NCBI GenBank assembly: GCA_030750975.1
Contig: JASMHC010000019.1
Span: 1-36,655, forward strand
From: Paracoccaceae bacterium
GTDB taxonomy: Bacteria; Pseudomonadota; Alphaproteobacteria; Rhodobacterales; Rhodobacteraceae
DNA: 36,655 nt
Reading direction: 5' to 3'
Of this stretch, positions 14,309 through 22,126 are shown in pieces; positions within the stretch are counted from its first letter, which is position 1; every line of letters begins with the position of its first letter. The notes under the pieces are model-generated. The model was not told the DNA's origin. It did not search any database and saw nothing but the letters and a program-made list of their open reading frames with translations. Made by a program: the position numbers and the translations under genes.

Positions 14309-15331
14309 ATGACCCTCATCCGCAATCCCTTTGATGCGGGCGGCTATTCGCTAGCCGAGATGACGCAAGCCATCAATATCCTGCCCAACATCTATACGCG
14401 CCTCGCGCAAATCGGGCTTTTCCGCTTTGAAGGCGTCACCCAACGCTCGGTCGTCATCGAACAACGCAAAGGGGTCCTGAGCCTTCTCCCCTCCGTCCCC
14501 CTCGGGGCGCCCGCCACCGTGGGCTCGCGTGAAGAACGCTCCATGCGCAGCTTTGCCCTGCCGTGGATTCCGCATGACGATGTGATCCTGCCGGCAGACA
14601 TTCAGGGCACTCCGGCATTAGGGGCCTCGGATGCCGCCGATCCGCTGGTCACGATAATGACCCGCAAGCTCGGTCTCATGCGGCGCAAACATGCCCAGAC
14701 CAGGGAATATATGGAAATGAACGCCCTGCGCGGCATCGTGAAGGACGGGGCGGGCACCACGCTATATGACTACTTCACCGAGTTTGGCCTCGAAAAGATC
14801 TCCGTCGACTTTGTTCTGGGCACGGCCGGCACCTCCGTGCAAACCAAGGTGCGCACCGTGTTGCGGTCGATCGAGGACAACCTGCTGGGCGAGACCATGA
14901 CCTCGGCACATGCGCTTGTAAGTTCCGAGTTCTTCGACAAGCTCATCAGCCATTCGAAAACCGAAGAGGCCTACAAGTTCTTCTCGGCCACCGGCGGTCA
15001 GCCTCTGCGCGAGGACATGCGCCGGTCCTTTCCCTTCGCGGGCATCCTTTTCGAGGAATATAACGGCTCGGTTACGCTTTCGAACGGCACCAGTGAACGT
15101 CTCATTCCGGCCGGCGAAGGCATTGCCTTCCCGCTTGGCACTTATGATACCTTCACCACCTACGGCGGTCCGGCAAACCTGCTGGAGACCGCCAATACGA
15201 TCGGTCTGCCGCTTTATGCGCGCCAGCAGATGGACACCAAGGGGCGCTGGATTGATCTCATGACCGAGACCTCGATCCTGCCGGTGAACAAGCGCCCGCG
15301 TCTGGCCATCCGCCTGCACAGCTCGAACTAA
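14309..15331 (+). CDS. Major capsid protein (lambda gpE family)
   Basis: 340 residues, almost exactly lambda gpE (341). Typical segments are FDAGGYSLAEMTQAIN at the N-terminus, RKGVLSLLPSVPLGAP, REERSMRSFALPWIPHDD (near residue 80), MTRKLGLMRRKHAQTREYM, and a C-terminal TDKGRWIDLMTETS-like end. The protein has the HK97 fold in this family. It is the shell protein assembled on the nested scaffold. The gene is directly downstream of the decoration gene. Confidence 0.95.
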   Translation: MTLIRNPFDAGGYSLAEMTQAINILPNIYTRLAQIGLFRFEGVTQRSVVIEQRKGVLSLLPSVPLGAPATVGSREERSMRSFALPWIPHDDVILPADIQGTPALGASDAADPLVTIMTRKLGLMRRKHAQTREYMEMNALRGIVKDGAGTTLYDYFTEFGLEKISVDFVLGTAGTSVQTKVRTVLRSIEDNLLGETMTSAHALVSSEFFDKLISHSKTEEAYKFFSATGGQPLREDMRRSFPFAGILFEEYNGSVTLSNGTSERLIPAGEGIAFPLGTYDTFTTYGGPANLLETANTIGLPLYARQQMDTKGRWIDLMTETSILPVNKRPRLAIRLHSSN

Positions 15332-15340
15332 GGTAAGGGA

Positions 15341-15652
15341 ATGGACGCCTTTGCCACCGCCGTGGATTTGCTCTTCGCCGATCCGAACCTCGCGCGCGAT
15401 GCCTGGCATCGCGACAGCGAGGGAATGTTCACTGGCATTCGCATCATTCCACGCACGGAAGATGCCACTCGCGGCTTTGGAGGGGCGCAGCTCTGGTCGG
15501 AGAGCTTCCGGTTCGATGTGCGGGTGAGCGAGCTTCCAAGCCCCCGGCCGGACGAGCAGATCCTTTATGGCGAAGAGACCTATCTCATTCAGGGTGAACC
15601 GGTTCGCGATCGCGACAGGCTCATCTGGACCATCGAGGCTGTGCCGGCATGA
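15341..15652 (+). CDS. Head-tail connector/stopper (lambda FII-like)
   Basis: 103 residues. The order AVDLLFADPNLARDA, GIRIIPRTEDATRGFG, FDVRVSELPSPRPDEQILYGEETYLI and WTIEAVPA is that of small beta-barrel head-completion proteins in Rhodobacterales phages. In lambda the equivalent protein, FII, sits at the same map position and bridges gpW and the tail. The start has AAGGTAAGGG ahead of it, and the stop overlaps the next start (ATGA). The identification rests on size, position and general pattern. Confidence 0.7.
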   Translation: MDAFATAVDLLFADPNLARDAWHRDSEGMFTGIRIIPRTEDATRGFGGAQLWSESFRFDVRVSELPSPRPDEQILYGEETYLIQGEPVRDRDRLIWTIEAVPA

Positions 15653-16278
15653 AGCTTGGGGTTGAGATTACGCCGGATCTGGTCGCTGCCATGACCAAAG
15701 AGATCAAGGCTGGCGAGCGTGCTGTTTCTCGTGCCATGCAAGCGGCCGGTCAGGAGCTCAAATCCGACTGGCGGGACCAGATCACGCGAGCGGGACTGGG
15801 GACACGGCTTGCACGAACTATTCGCGCTCAGTCCTATCCCAAGCGCGGAGACAGTCTGGAAGCCGCAGCACTCGTCTGGACGAAAGCCCCGCAGATCATC
15901 GGTGCCCATGATAACGGGCCGCTTATTCGCTCGAAATCCAGCTTCTGGCTGGCCATTCCGACCGATGCGGCCGGCAAAGGCCGCGGCGGAAAACGACTGA
16001 CACCCGGAGAATGGGAGAAGCGGCGAGGCCTGCGGTTACGGTTCATCTACCGCAAACGCGGGCCAAGCCTGCTGGTCGCTGAAGGGCGGCTCAACAGCCG
16101 CGGCATCGGTTTGGCCTCGCGCTCGAAAACCGGCCGCGGACTTACCACCGTGCCGATATTCCTACTGGTGCCGCAAGTGAACCTGCGCAAACGGCTTGAT
16201 CTGGCGCGCGATGCAGCACGGGTGCAGGCTCAGGTGCCCGGGATGATTGTGCGGGAATGGTTGGAGGTGCGGGGGTGA
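15649..16278 (+). CDS. DUF6441-like tail/connector protein
   Basis: 209 residues. It has an N-terminal helix (AAMTKEIKAGERAVSRAMQAAGQELKS cut to its core), a Tyr/Trp-containing core (FWLAIPTDAAGKGRGGKRLTP, HDNGPLIRSKSSF) and a basic C-terminal half. Its features recall the gpZ or minor-tail class that acts in tail completion; I associate the pattern with DUF6441, with limited certainty. It follows the connector gene by a 4-base overlap. Its stop is 6 bases from the end of leftward tacT. Confidence 0.6.
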   Translation: MKLGVEITPDLVAAMTKEIKAGERAVSRAMQAAGQELKSDWRDQITRAGLGTRLARTIRAQSYPKRGDSLEAAALVWTKAPQIIGAHDNGPLIRSKSSFWLAIPTDAAGKGRGGKRLTPGEWEKRRGLRLRFIYRKRGPSLLVAEGRLNSRGIGLASRSKTGRGLTTVPIFLLVPQVNLRKRLDLARDAARVQAQVPGMIVREWLEVRG

Positions 16279-16284
16279 AAGCCT

Positions 16285-16836
16285 TTAGCTCAAACTCGCC
16301 CGGGCATCGGCCATCGGAATGTAAACCCGATTTGGATTACCTTCATCGTTCAGAAGTTGAAATCCAAGCTCCTCGTAGAATTTCCACCGACGCTCGAAAT
16401 GCTCGTCTTTCAGAACATCTAGAACGATGGCTGCAGCGCCCATCTGGTCGGCTATTCCGATACAGCGCTTCATCGCATCCACAGCGAGAGCGGTGCCGTA
16501 GCCCTTTCCTTGCATGTCTTCATGCACGGCAACCGCACGGATGTAGATGACCGGGATATCGGGAATACCGACTCGGCCTTGGTCCCACTTTTTCGGCCCC
16601 AGCCCGGCACGAACCGCCATGGCACCGAGTGTGTAAAAGCCAAGGACGTCAGACTGACCTTCCTCCGTAGCAATCCACGCCTGCACAAATCCGTTATTGA
16701 TCTGTTCGGACAGCGAGGACTTCAAAAAATTGTCGATTGGTCCGAAACCGCAAGAAAAGGCGCTACGGTCATGTAGCGCCTTGTCAAATGGTGCGATCGT
16801 AAGTGCGGTTTGTTTCGCAGCGTCGTCAACCGGCAT
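16285..16836 (-). CDS. tacT: TacT-type GNAT acetyltransferase toxin
   Basis: 183 residues of GNAT fold. The acetyl-CoA loop QGKGYG is at residues 109-114, preceded by IRAVAVHEDM. The catalytic Tyr154 lies in WKFYEELGFQ, the position used by TacT toxins. The N-terminus carries the FSCGFGPIDNFLKSSL pattern typical of this toxin subgroup. These enzymes acetylate the amino group of charged tRNAs and block translation. The start overlaps the upstream antitoxin by 11 bases. The gene is antisense to the late operon and ends 6 bases after the DUF6441-like stop. Confidence 0.9.
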   Translation of the reverse strand: MPVDDAAKQTALTIAPFDKALHDRSAFSCGFGPIDNFLKSSLSEQINNGFVQAWIATEEGQSDVLGFYTLGAMAVRAGLGPKKWDQGRVGIPDIPVIYIRAVAVHEDMQGKGYGTALAVDAMKRCIGIADQMGAAAIVLDVLKDEHFERRWKFYEELGFQLLNDEGNPNRVYIPMADARASLS

Positions 16837-17134
16837 CCTTCAAAAGACCTTTCGATGCCGCCGCAGCCTTCACCAATCCGGGTACAGCTTTACCCGGTAC
16901 GTCAACGGCCGCACGAAATGCTTCGAAAGCTTCAACGGGCAGAATGGAAAGAGCCATACGTTGCTCCACTTCTTGTGCACGCAAAAGAGCCGCCTGACGA
17001 ATGAAGTCGGCTTCCTGTAATCCTGTAGCTGCTGCTGCAGCCTTGATACGCTCCTCGTCCGCGCGGTGCATGCGCAATTCCTTGCGTGCTTCCATCTTGC
17101 CGGGCGTCGGTGTGGTTTGTTCGAGAGCAAACAT
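16826..17134 (-). CDS. tacA: TacA-type DUF1778 antitoxin
   Basis: 102 residues. The N-terminus is the ribbon-helix-helix of DUF1778 (ARKELRMHRADEERIKAAAAA, then EADFIRQAALLRAQEV). The C-terminal tail (VEAFEAFRAAVDVPGKAVPGL) would neutralise TacT, as in the AFExF-type tails of this family. Antitoxin and toxin repress the operon together. A perfect GTACGGC-N5-GCCGTAC site upstream is the likely operator. Confidence 0.9.
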   Translation of the reverse strand: MFALEQTTPTPGKMEARKELRMHRADEERIKAAAAATGLQEADFIRQAALLRAQEVEQRMALSILPVEAFEAFRAAVDVPGKAVPGLVKAAAASKGLLKDAG

Positions 17135-17173
17135 ACCGGTTTCTCCTCTACGTTACGTATGGGCTTCATATAT

Positions 17174-17192
17174 GTACGGCATAACGCCGTAC
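17174..17192. promoter_or_regulatory. Candidate tacAT operator
   Basis: GTACGGC (17174-17180) and GCCGTAC (17186-17192) are exact inverted arms around ATAAC, 40 bases upstream of the tacA start. Ribbon-helix-helix antitoxins bind such palindromes. Confidence 0.55.
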
Positions 17193-17392
17193 AGGTAAAG
17201 TTTTTCTATAACCGTCGTTCGAAACACCTTCCCCCTACGCGCCTGTATCCGCCTTCATACACGCATGCGCCCACGCGCGCCCGATAGAACCTTCATACTC
17301 AAACGGGAATGGGTGAAGGTGGCGGGGTAAAATAAGGCGACAGAAGTCGAATACAGACCTACAATGCCAATGGCACAATTTGGAGACCTGCC

Positions 17393-17656
17393 ATGGCCAA
17401 CAGCACAATCGTTCTCACCGACAGCCAGACTGAGCTCGTGGACCGGCTTGTCGCCACAGGCCGCTACAAGGATGCCTCAGAAGCAATTCTAAAAGCGCTG
17501 CATTTGCTGGAATGCGAAGAGGCAAAGTTGAGTGATTTGAAAACACGGCTGCAAACGGGTCTGAAGCAAGCTCGAAGCGGTGAGCTGGCTGATGGGAGTG
17601 GTCAGGAAGCTATTCGCTCCGCATTCACAAGTGCGTTTTTCCAAGCGCGGACCTGA
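17393..17656 (+). CDS. parD: Solitary ParD-like antitoxin
   Basis: 87 residues. A ribbon-helix-helix N-terminus (STIVLTDSQTELVDRLVATG, then YKDASEAILKALHLLE) is followed by the typical ParD tail LKTRLQTGLKQARSGELADG. It has a fair ribosome-binding site (GGAGACC). No parE-like toxin follows: 31 bases after the stop comes the end of leftward hipA. So it is an orphan antitoxin or the remains of a decayed module. It is the only cargo gene on the late-operon strand. Confidence 0.85.
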   Translation: MANSTIVLTDSQTELVDRLVATGRYKDASEAILKALHLLECEEAKLSDLKTRLQTGLKQARSGELADGSGQEAIRSAFTSAFFQART

Positions 17657-17687
17657 CGGAGAAAATCAGACGGATGTTCTTACATGC

Positions 17688-18935
17688 TTAAAGCGTCAAA
17701 CCGTATTCGAGGTCTTCGTGCTCGAAAGCGGTTTCCATACGCCTGATCTCCGCACTTGGAGCTTGCCTGCGAGTGGCAAACTCTTTCCAGTTGCGCACGA
17801 TTTCGGAGCATTCCCGAATGATCCTGTTGCCATCATCCGGTCGTAGGAAAAACTCGGCAACATCCTGCAATAATCTCAATGAGGCTGTCGCATCCTCGAA
17901 GTTGATCCGGGTCTTGAGGATTCTTGGTGCATCTGGAACCGGGTTCAAATCATAACACGGGCTCAGCTTCCAACCATGACGCCCCGTCCAAAGAAATCCG
18001 TGGTTGCGCAGATGATCGTCTGTATTGCTGATCAGAATGCTAAACGCCATCCGGCGGAAGAGCTCTGCACGATCACTTTCGGGATGCGCTCCCTGGCTTG
18101 TTATCGCATCGACGATTTCGAGATAGCTGCCATCATCATCTCCATCTTCATGCTCGGTGATCGCCATGGCACTGATAAAAGGAATGCGCACGCCATGCTC
18201 CCGATCAAACCGGCGCGTCAGAAAAACAGGTCCATGATCGCTAGCCTCAAGATCATAAGTGACAGTGGTAATCCCGCATGCCTGAGCCATATCAAGAGCA
18301 ATGGCTTCCCATCGGGAAATTGAATAGCGATCTGTTTCCTTGGGAAACTTGGCGATCGACAAATGACCATGCTGATCAAAGACCGATATTTTGGGTCTTG
18401 CACCACCGAGTGACGAGCCTGGTGCAAAGATCAAAAGGAGATCCTCGTCCGTTTCGTCCCCCCGCAATATCCGTTGGGACGCCTGAAGCAGATCACCGAG
18501 AGCAACAGTTGTCGGAACGCCACGTCGCTGAGGCGCTTGGAACTCTTCCCCGCCTTCATACCGAAAACGCAGTGCACCAAGGCGTGTTTCATCAGAGACG
18601 CCCAGGAGATAGTCGGATTCGTGAAAAGTTCGCACGGCGCGGCCCTCGGAATCGGCCGCACGGCGCTCCCGCCGGCGCATCAGCTCGCGCCCCCAGGTAT
18701 CAGGGGCACTGTCCCCTAGGGTTCCGAACATCTCCCTGTTGTTTGGTGGAGACATCACGCCCGGTCCCAACGGCAATGTCGGATCAAATTGAAATGAATC
18801 AGGATTCGCCAACCAGTCAAGATCATGTTCATAGGTCACACGCTCCCGCCCGGCCCCGGCATAACGTCTGAGCAAGCCAACCCGCCGGAGTTCCCCGAAG
18901 GCGTCCAGAAATACTTCAATGTCACTCACGATCAC
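17688..18935 (-). CDS. hipA: HipA family kinase toxin
   Basis: 415 residues. The glycine-rich loop PGSSLGGARPK is at residues 172-182 and the catalytic motif NTDDHLRN at 304-311; both are intact. The N-terminal subdomain has FGTLGDSAPDTWGRELM, as in HipA_N proteins, and the FLTRRFDRE strand follows the loop. HipA-type kinases phosphorylate a target, glutamyl-tRNA synthetase in E. coli, and induce persistence. The start overlaps hipB by 14 bases, and the gene is antisense to the late operon. An anti-phage role is possible but not shown here. Confidence 0.93.
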   Translation of the reverse strand: MIVSDIEVFLDAFGELRRVGLLRRYAGAGRERVTYEHDLDWLANPDSFQFDPTLPLGPGVMSPPNNREMFGTLGDSAPDTWGRELMRRRERRAADSEGRAVRTFHESDYLLGVSDETRLGALRFRYEGGEEFQAPQRRGVPTTVALGDLLQASQRILRGDETDEDLLLIFAPGSSLGGARPKISVFDQHGHLSIAKFPKETDRYSISRWEAIALDMAQACGITTVTYDLEASDHGPVFLTRRFDREHGVRIPFISAMAITEHEDGDDDGSYLEIVDAITSQGAHPESDRAELFRRMAFSILISNTDDHLRNHGFLWTGRHGWKLSPCYDLNPVPDAPRILKTRINFEDATASLRLLQDVAEFFLRPDDGNRIIRECSEIVRNWKEFATRRQAPSAEIRRMETAFEHEDLEYGLTL

Positions 18936-19224
18936 GCACCCGCTTTGGCAATTGTTCGGAGCTCAAGGCGTCTCCCAACGGATCTTCGAAACCTCCAAAT
19001 CCCTTGAGCAGACCCAGAGCTTGTAGAACGAGCATATAGGCTCCGATACGCACATTGGGATCACCGCGCTCCATTCTATAGAGCGTAGCGCGGGTGGTTC
19101 CAGCCCGTTCCGCGACAAGTTCCATAGGCAAACGCCGACGCAAGCGCGCCTCCTTCAGACGCGTACCAAGTGTTCGCATCTCGCGCTTAACGGCGGGCGT
19201 GAGTGAAAGCGTTGGAGCTGGCAT
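18922..19224 (-). CDS. hipB: HipB-like XRE-family antitoxin
   Basis: 100 residues with an XRE helix-turn-helix at about residues 18-75 (LGTRLKEARLRRRLPMELVAERAGTTRATLYRMERGDP split over two helices). HipB dimers bind HipA and the promoter. The gene starts just below a 12-bp inverted repeat that would be its operator. It is unusually short in the C-terminal tail, which ends with a basic QLPKRVRDRE. Confidence 0.88.
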   Translation of the reverse strand: MPAPTLSLTPAVKREMRTLGTRLKEARLRRRLPMELVAERAGTTRATLYRMERGDPNVRIGAYMLVLQALGLLKGFGGFEDPLGDALSSEQLPKRVRDRE

Positions 19225-19225
19225 T

Positions 19226-19274
19226 TGTATAACCTGTAATACGTAAACGGTTATTATGTATCACAGGTTATACA
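19226..19274. promoter_or_regulatory. hipBA operator: 12-bp inverted repeat plus half site
   Basis: TGTATAACCTGT (19226-19237) and ACAGGTTATACA (19263-19274) are exact reverse complements separated by 25 bases. A further GGTTAT at 19249-19254 lies between. The pattern fits paired HipB dimer sites over the leftward promoter, starting 2 bases above the hipB start codon. Confidence 0.65.
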
Positions 19275-19370
19275 TTTTATCAAGAAATCTAGAGTGAAGC
19301 TGAAACCACCTGACAACAGTGCTTCAAACCCGTCATCGGGCGTATACACCGAAAGCAAACAAACGCACCC

Positions 19371-19790
19371 ATGCCCTCACTCCGAGAAACCCTGCTCTCC
19401 ACGCTGCACACGGCACTGTCGACCCTGCCCGCCACCGTGCTGCGCGGCGAGGTGCTGCCCGAACGTGTGCCGCCAGCTGGCCTATTGATCCTGCGCGACG
19501 GGGACCCGGGCGTGCCGGAGGTAACGCTTTCGCCACTGCGCTACCACTACCAGCATCGCGTCGAGATCGAGGCTGTGGTGCAAGGCGCCGGGCGGGATGG
19601 AAAGTACGACGCGCTTATCTCGTCTTTGGGCACAACGCTGGCCTCCGATCGCACCCTGGGCGGTCTTTGCGACTGGGTTGAAGCGCAGGCGCCCGAACCA
19701 CTGGATCTGCCGGTCGAGGGTGGGGCAAGCCTCAAGGCGGCCGTGGTTGCCGTTGTCCTGCATTACACCACATCCGATCCGCTGATCTGA
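19371..19790 (+). CDS. Tail terminator-like protein (gpU-like role)
   Basis: 139 residues. Segments: an N-terminal helix RETLLSTLHTALSTLP, strands GLLILRDGDPGVPEVTLSP and HQHRVEIEAVVQ-like (YQHRVEIEAVVQGAG), and a C-terminal ASLKAAVVAVVLHYTT strand pair. The order, size and slot between connector and tail tube genes fit the tail terminator class. Members in Rhodobacterales phages are often mislabelled acyl-CoA transferase. It would cap the tail tube and bind the head. The DUF6441-like gene is separated from it by about 3 kb of cargo. Confidence 0.7.
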   Translation: MPSLRETLLSTLHTALSTLPATVLRGEVLPERVPPAGLLILRDGDPGVPEVTLSPLRYHYQHRVEIEAVVQGAGRDGKYDALISSLGTTLASDRTLGGLCDWVEAQAPEPLDLPVEGGASLKAAVVAVVLHYTTSDPLI

Positions 19791-19815
19791 CACTCTGAGA
19801 ACAAAGGAACAGAAC

Positions 19816-20754
19816 ATGGCACGAGCCCAAGGGGCGCGGGCGCAGATGGCGCTTGCCTTTGAAACCACCTATGGCACTTCGCCCACTTCGGGCTATACCA
19901 AGATGCCCTTTGCCACAGCTTCGCTCGGCGCCGAGCAGCCGCTTTTAAGCAATGAGCTTTTGGGCTACGGTCGTGATCCCCTGGCCCCGATCAAGGATGC
20001 GGTGACGGCAGACGGCACTGTGGTGGTTCCCATTGATGCAGAGGCCTTCGGTCTTTGGCTAAAGGCTGCTTTCGGCGATCCCGTCACCACTGGCACCGGA
20101 CCCTACACCCATGTATTCAGCAGCGGGAACTGGTCGCTACCGTCCTTCTCGATCGAAACCGGTCTGCCGGAAGTCCCAAGTTATGCCCTTTATGGCGGCT
20201 GCATGCTCGACAAGATCGGCTGGTCCATGGCGCGATCCGGCCTGTTGACGGCCTCGATGGACATCGTTGCTCAAGGCGAGACCTTGGCAACCACGTCAGG
20301 AGCCGGCACGCTTACGCCAGTGGATCTGATCCGCTTTGGCCACTTCAACGGGTCTGTCACCCGCAATGGCACAGATATCGGCAATATCGTCTCGGCTGAG
20401 CTCAACTACGCCAACAATCTAGATCGGGTGGAAACCATTCGGGCGGATGGCAAAATCGAAGGGGCGGATCCGTCGATTGCAGCCCTCACCGGCAAGATCG
20501 ATGTGCGCTTTGCCGACACCACGCTGCTGACCCAAGCCATCAGCGGCACGTCTTGCGCGCTGGAGTTCGGCTATGCCCTGCCCTCAGGCGAAAGCCTGAC
20601 CGTCTCGGTGCCTCGGGTCTTTCTGCCCCGCCCCCGTCGGGAGATCCAAGGGCCCCAGGGTGTCCAGATGAGCTTTGACTGGCAGGCCGCCCAGCAAGAA
20701 AGCGGTGATCCGATGGTGAGCGTCACGCTTGTTAATGCGCGGGAGAGCTACTGA
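19816..20754 (+). CDS. Tail tube protein (major tail protein)
   Basis: 312 residues. It starts with ARAQGARAQMALAFETTYG, a hallmark of phage tail tube proteins of this group, and contains PSFSIETGLPEV, ELNYANNLDRVETIRADG and a C-terminal beta domain (LTVSVPRVFLPRPRR). It would form the hexameric rings of a flexible siphovirus tail. The ribosome-binding site AAAGGAAC precedes ATG 19816, and the stop overlaps the chaperone start. Confidence 0.85.
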   Translation: MARAQGARAQMALAFETTYGTSPTSGYTKMPFATASLGAEQPLLSNELLGYGRDPLAPIKDAVTADGTVVVPIDAEAFGLWLKAAFGDPVTTGTGPYTHVFSSGNWSLPSFSIETGLPEVPSYALYGGCMLDKIGWSMARSGLLTASMDIVAQGETLATTSGAGTLTPVDLIRFGHFNGSVTRNGTDIGNIVSAELNYANNLDRVETIRADGKIEGADPSIAALTGKIDVRFADTTLLTQAISGTSCALEFGYALPSGESLTVSVPRVFLPRPRREIQGPQGVQMSFDWQAAQQESGDPMVSVTLVNARESY

Positions 20755-21113
20755 TGCTGAAACTTGATCTTTCCTCTGACCCGCGCTGGGTGGATCTTGC
20801 CGGCGGTGTCCGCATCAAGGCGCGCCCGTTGACCTCGGCGATGATGTTGGCCGCGCGCAACGACCCGCGTGTGACTGCGCTTGCGGGCCGCGAAACACAG
20901 AACGATGAGGATGCCGTGGCGCTGGAAGTGGCCAAGGTCATTGCCGGTCTGGTGATCGAAGATTGGGAAGGCGTCGGTGACGAGGCCGGGGAAGTTGTCG
21001 CTGTCTCGGAGCCCTGGATCAACGCGCTTCTCGATCTCTGGCCGATGTTTGAAGCCTTCCAGGAAAAGATCGTGGCAGGTGCGATGTTGGTGGATGCGGA
21101 AAAAAACGCCTGA
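20754..21113 (+). CDS. Tail assembly chaperone, short form (gpG-like)
   Basis: 119 residues in the zero frame. It opens with strands LDLSSDPRWVDLAGGVRIKAR and a helical region (TSAMMLAARNDPRV, EVAKVIAGLVIEDWEGVG). It ends ALLDLWPMFEAFQEKI and VDAEKNA, where the AAA-AAC slip site occurs. Short-form chaperones coat the tape measure and help the tube polymerise. The start overlaps the tube stop, as in the lambda tail operon. Confidence 0.85.
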   Translation: MLKLDLSSDPRWVDLAGGVRIKARPLTSAMMLAARNDPRVTALAGRETQNDEDAVALEVAKVIAGLVIEDWEGVGDEAGEVVAVSEPWINALLDLWPMFEAFQEKIVAGAMLVDAEKNA

Positions 21114-21460
21114 TCGCTCTTGCCGAATGGGAGTTCGGCGGGGGCGGTGCGTATTGCAGCGCATGTGGAACCGACTGCCCCGCTTGTCCGCGCAGGCTCA
21201 ACCAGCCACTGAGTTTTGAAGGCTGGCAGGTTTGGGATCTGGTTCAGCGGCTTGGGGGTCAGATGCGTGTGAGCGCAGGTTTGGACGCCAGCACAGTTCT
21301 TGGCTGGGATATGTCTGCTGCTCTGGCGCTGGGGACAGCACTTGGTGTGCCCGCATTGGCCATCGCGGAGCTGCTGCCGGCGATGGAAGGCGCGATGGTG
21401 CGCAAGGCGAATGAGGGGCAGTCCTCAGGCGGCCGCGAGGGCTGTGATCGGTCGCCTTAG
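20754..21460 (+). CDS. Tail assembly chaperone, -1 frameshift long form (gpGT-like)
   Basis: Slipping back one base at A-AAA-AAC (21101-21107) continues the chaperone into a 117-residue extension. It reads RLIALAEWEFGGGGAY, then CSACGTDCPACPRR, then GWQVWDLVQRLGGQMRV and VLGWDMSAALALG, to a stop at 21460. The total is about 235 residues. The extension has four Cys in a zinc-ribbon-like cluster and matches a conserved protein I recall from Rhodobacterales phages (DUF7697-like). It has no start codon or ribosome-binding site of its own near 21107, which supports frameshifting. The long form would recruit the tube protein to the tape measure. Confidence 0.8.
21101..21107 (+). promoter_or_regulatory. 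Programmed -1 ribosomal frameshift slippery site
   Basis: The heptamer A-AAA-AAC is in the correct phase: zero-frame codons are GAA AAA AAC GCC TGA, so slippage occurs just before the stop. It is a classic X-XXY-YYZ site, and the -1 frame runs 117 codons without a stop. Seven consecutive A bases in a GC-rich gene are unusual. Confidence 0.8.
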
Positions 21461-21461
21461 T

Positions 21462-21848
21462 TTAGGATTTTTTTGCAGCTTTTGCGACATACCTCACGCC
21501 TGGCAGCCCTTCAAAATGCGCGTCACAGGTGAGAAGTCGGGCATTATGCGCTCGGGCGGTCGCAAAAATCACGGCATCTGCAGTGGCCAGTTTGTGGGTT
21601 CGGCAAGCTTCTGCGGCTTCGAGGGCGATCTCGGTATCGAGCGGGACCGTTTGGCAAACTTGCGTAAACGCGATGACCTGGTCGGCTTTATCTTCCCCCA
21701 ATTCACGCACGAGCCATTTGCTCAACTCCAGTTGGACCATTGAAGGCACGAGCCAGTCCGATTGATCAGGTAAATCTGCCTCTAGAGCATCGCCCGTGGG
21801 GGATCCGATCAGCCATTCAATCCAGGCAGAGGTGTCTACGAGAACCAT
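21462..21848 (-). CDS. vapC: VapC-like PIN-domain ribonuclease toxin
   Basis: 128 residues from ATG 21848. Acidic PIN residues are in place: Asp5 of VLVDTSAWIEWL, Glu in MVQLELSKWLV, and Asp in KLATADAVIFATARAHN and LLTCDAHF. VapC toxins cut tRNA or rRNA in a metal-dependent manner. The ATG overlaps the vapB stop by one base. The gene is antisense to the late operon and ends one base after the chaperone frameshift stop. Confidence 0.92.
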   Translation of the reverse strand: MVLVDTSAWIEWLIGSPTGDALEADLPDQSDWLVPSMVQLELSKWLVRELGEDKADQVIAFTQVCQTVPLDTEIALEAAEACRTHKLATADAVIFATARAHNARLLTCDAHFEGLPGVRYVAKAAKKS

Positions 21849-22060
21849 CAATAGCGATCCTGTCGGTCACGGTATTCGCCGGCCTTCGCGCCTGCGGCAA
21901 ACCCTTTGAGATCTTTTTTTGCAGGCACAGGAACAAGAAGCACCCCTTCCCCTTTGGGAATGAATGCAAAGGTTAGCCCGGCCTCCCAATGATGTGACGC
22001 CCGGATCGCTTTCGGGATTGAGATTTGAAACTTGGATGACAATGTTGCTGTCTGAGGCAT
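21848..22060 (-). CDS. vapB: VapB-like AbrB/SpoVT-fold antitoxin
   Basis: 70 residues from ATG 22060 (MPQTATLSSKFQISIPK), which has GGAGGG about 8 bases upstream; an ATG at 22075 would leave that site inside the gene. The swapped-hairpin DNA-binding domain (TATLSSKFQISIPKAIR, then GLTFAFIPKGEGVLLVPV) is followed by a tail rich in Lys and Gly that would bind VapC. It would repress its own promoter in the 66-base gap before the tape measure gene. Confidence 0.9.
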   Translation of the reverse strand: MPQTATLSSKFQISIPKAIRASHHWEAGLTFAFIPKGEGVLLVPVPAKKDLKGFAAGAKAGEYRDRQDRY

Positions 22061-22126
22061 TCTTACACCCTCCATAACGATCGCAAAAACGTAAGAACTT
22101 AATCCGCAAATATCAAGGATTTTTCC

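Noticed and set aside
18278-18871. A 197-codon rightward frame across hipA
   Set aside because: hipA on the other strand has complete kinase motifs; this frame has none and begins within the toxin gene.
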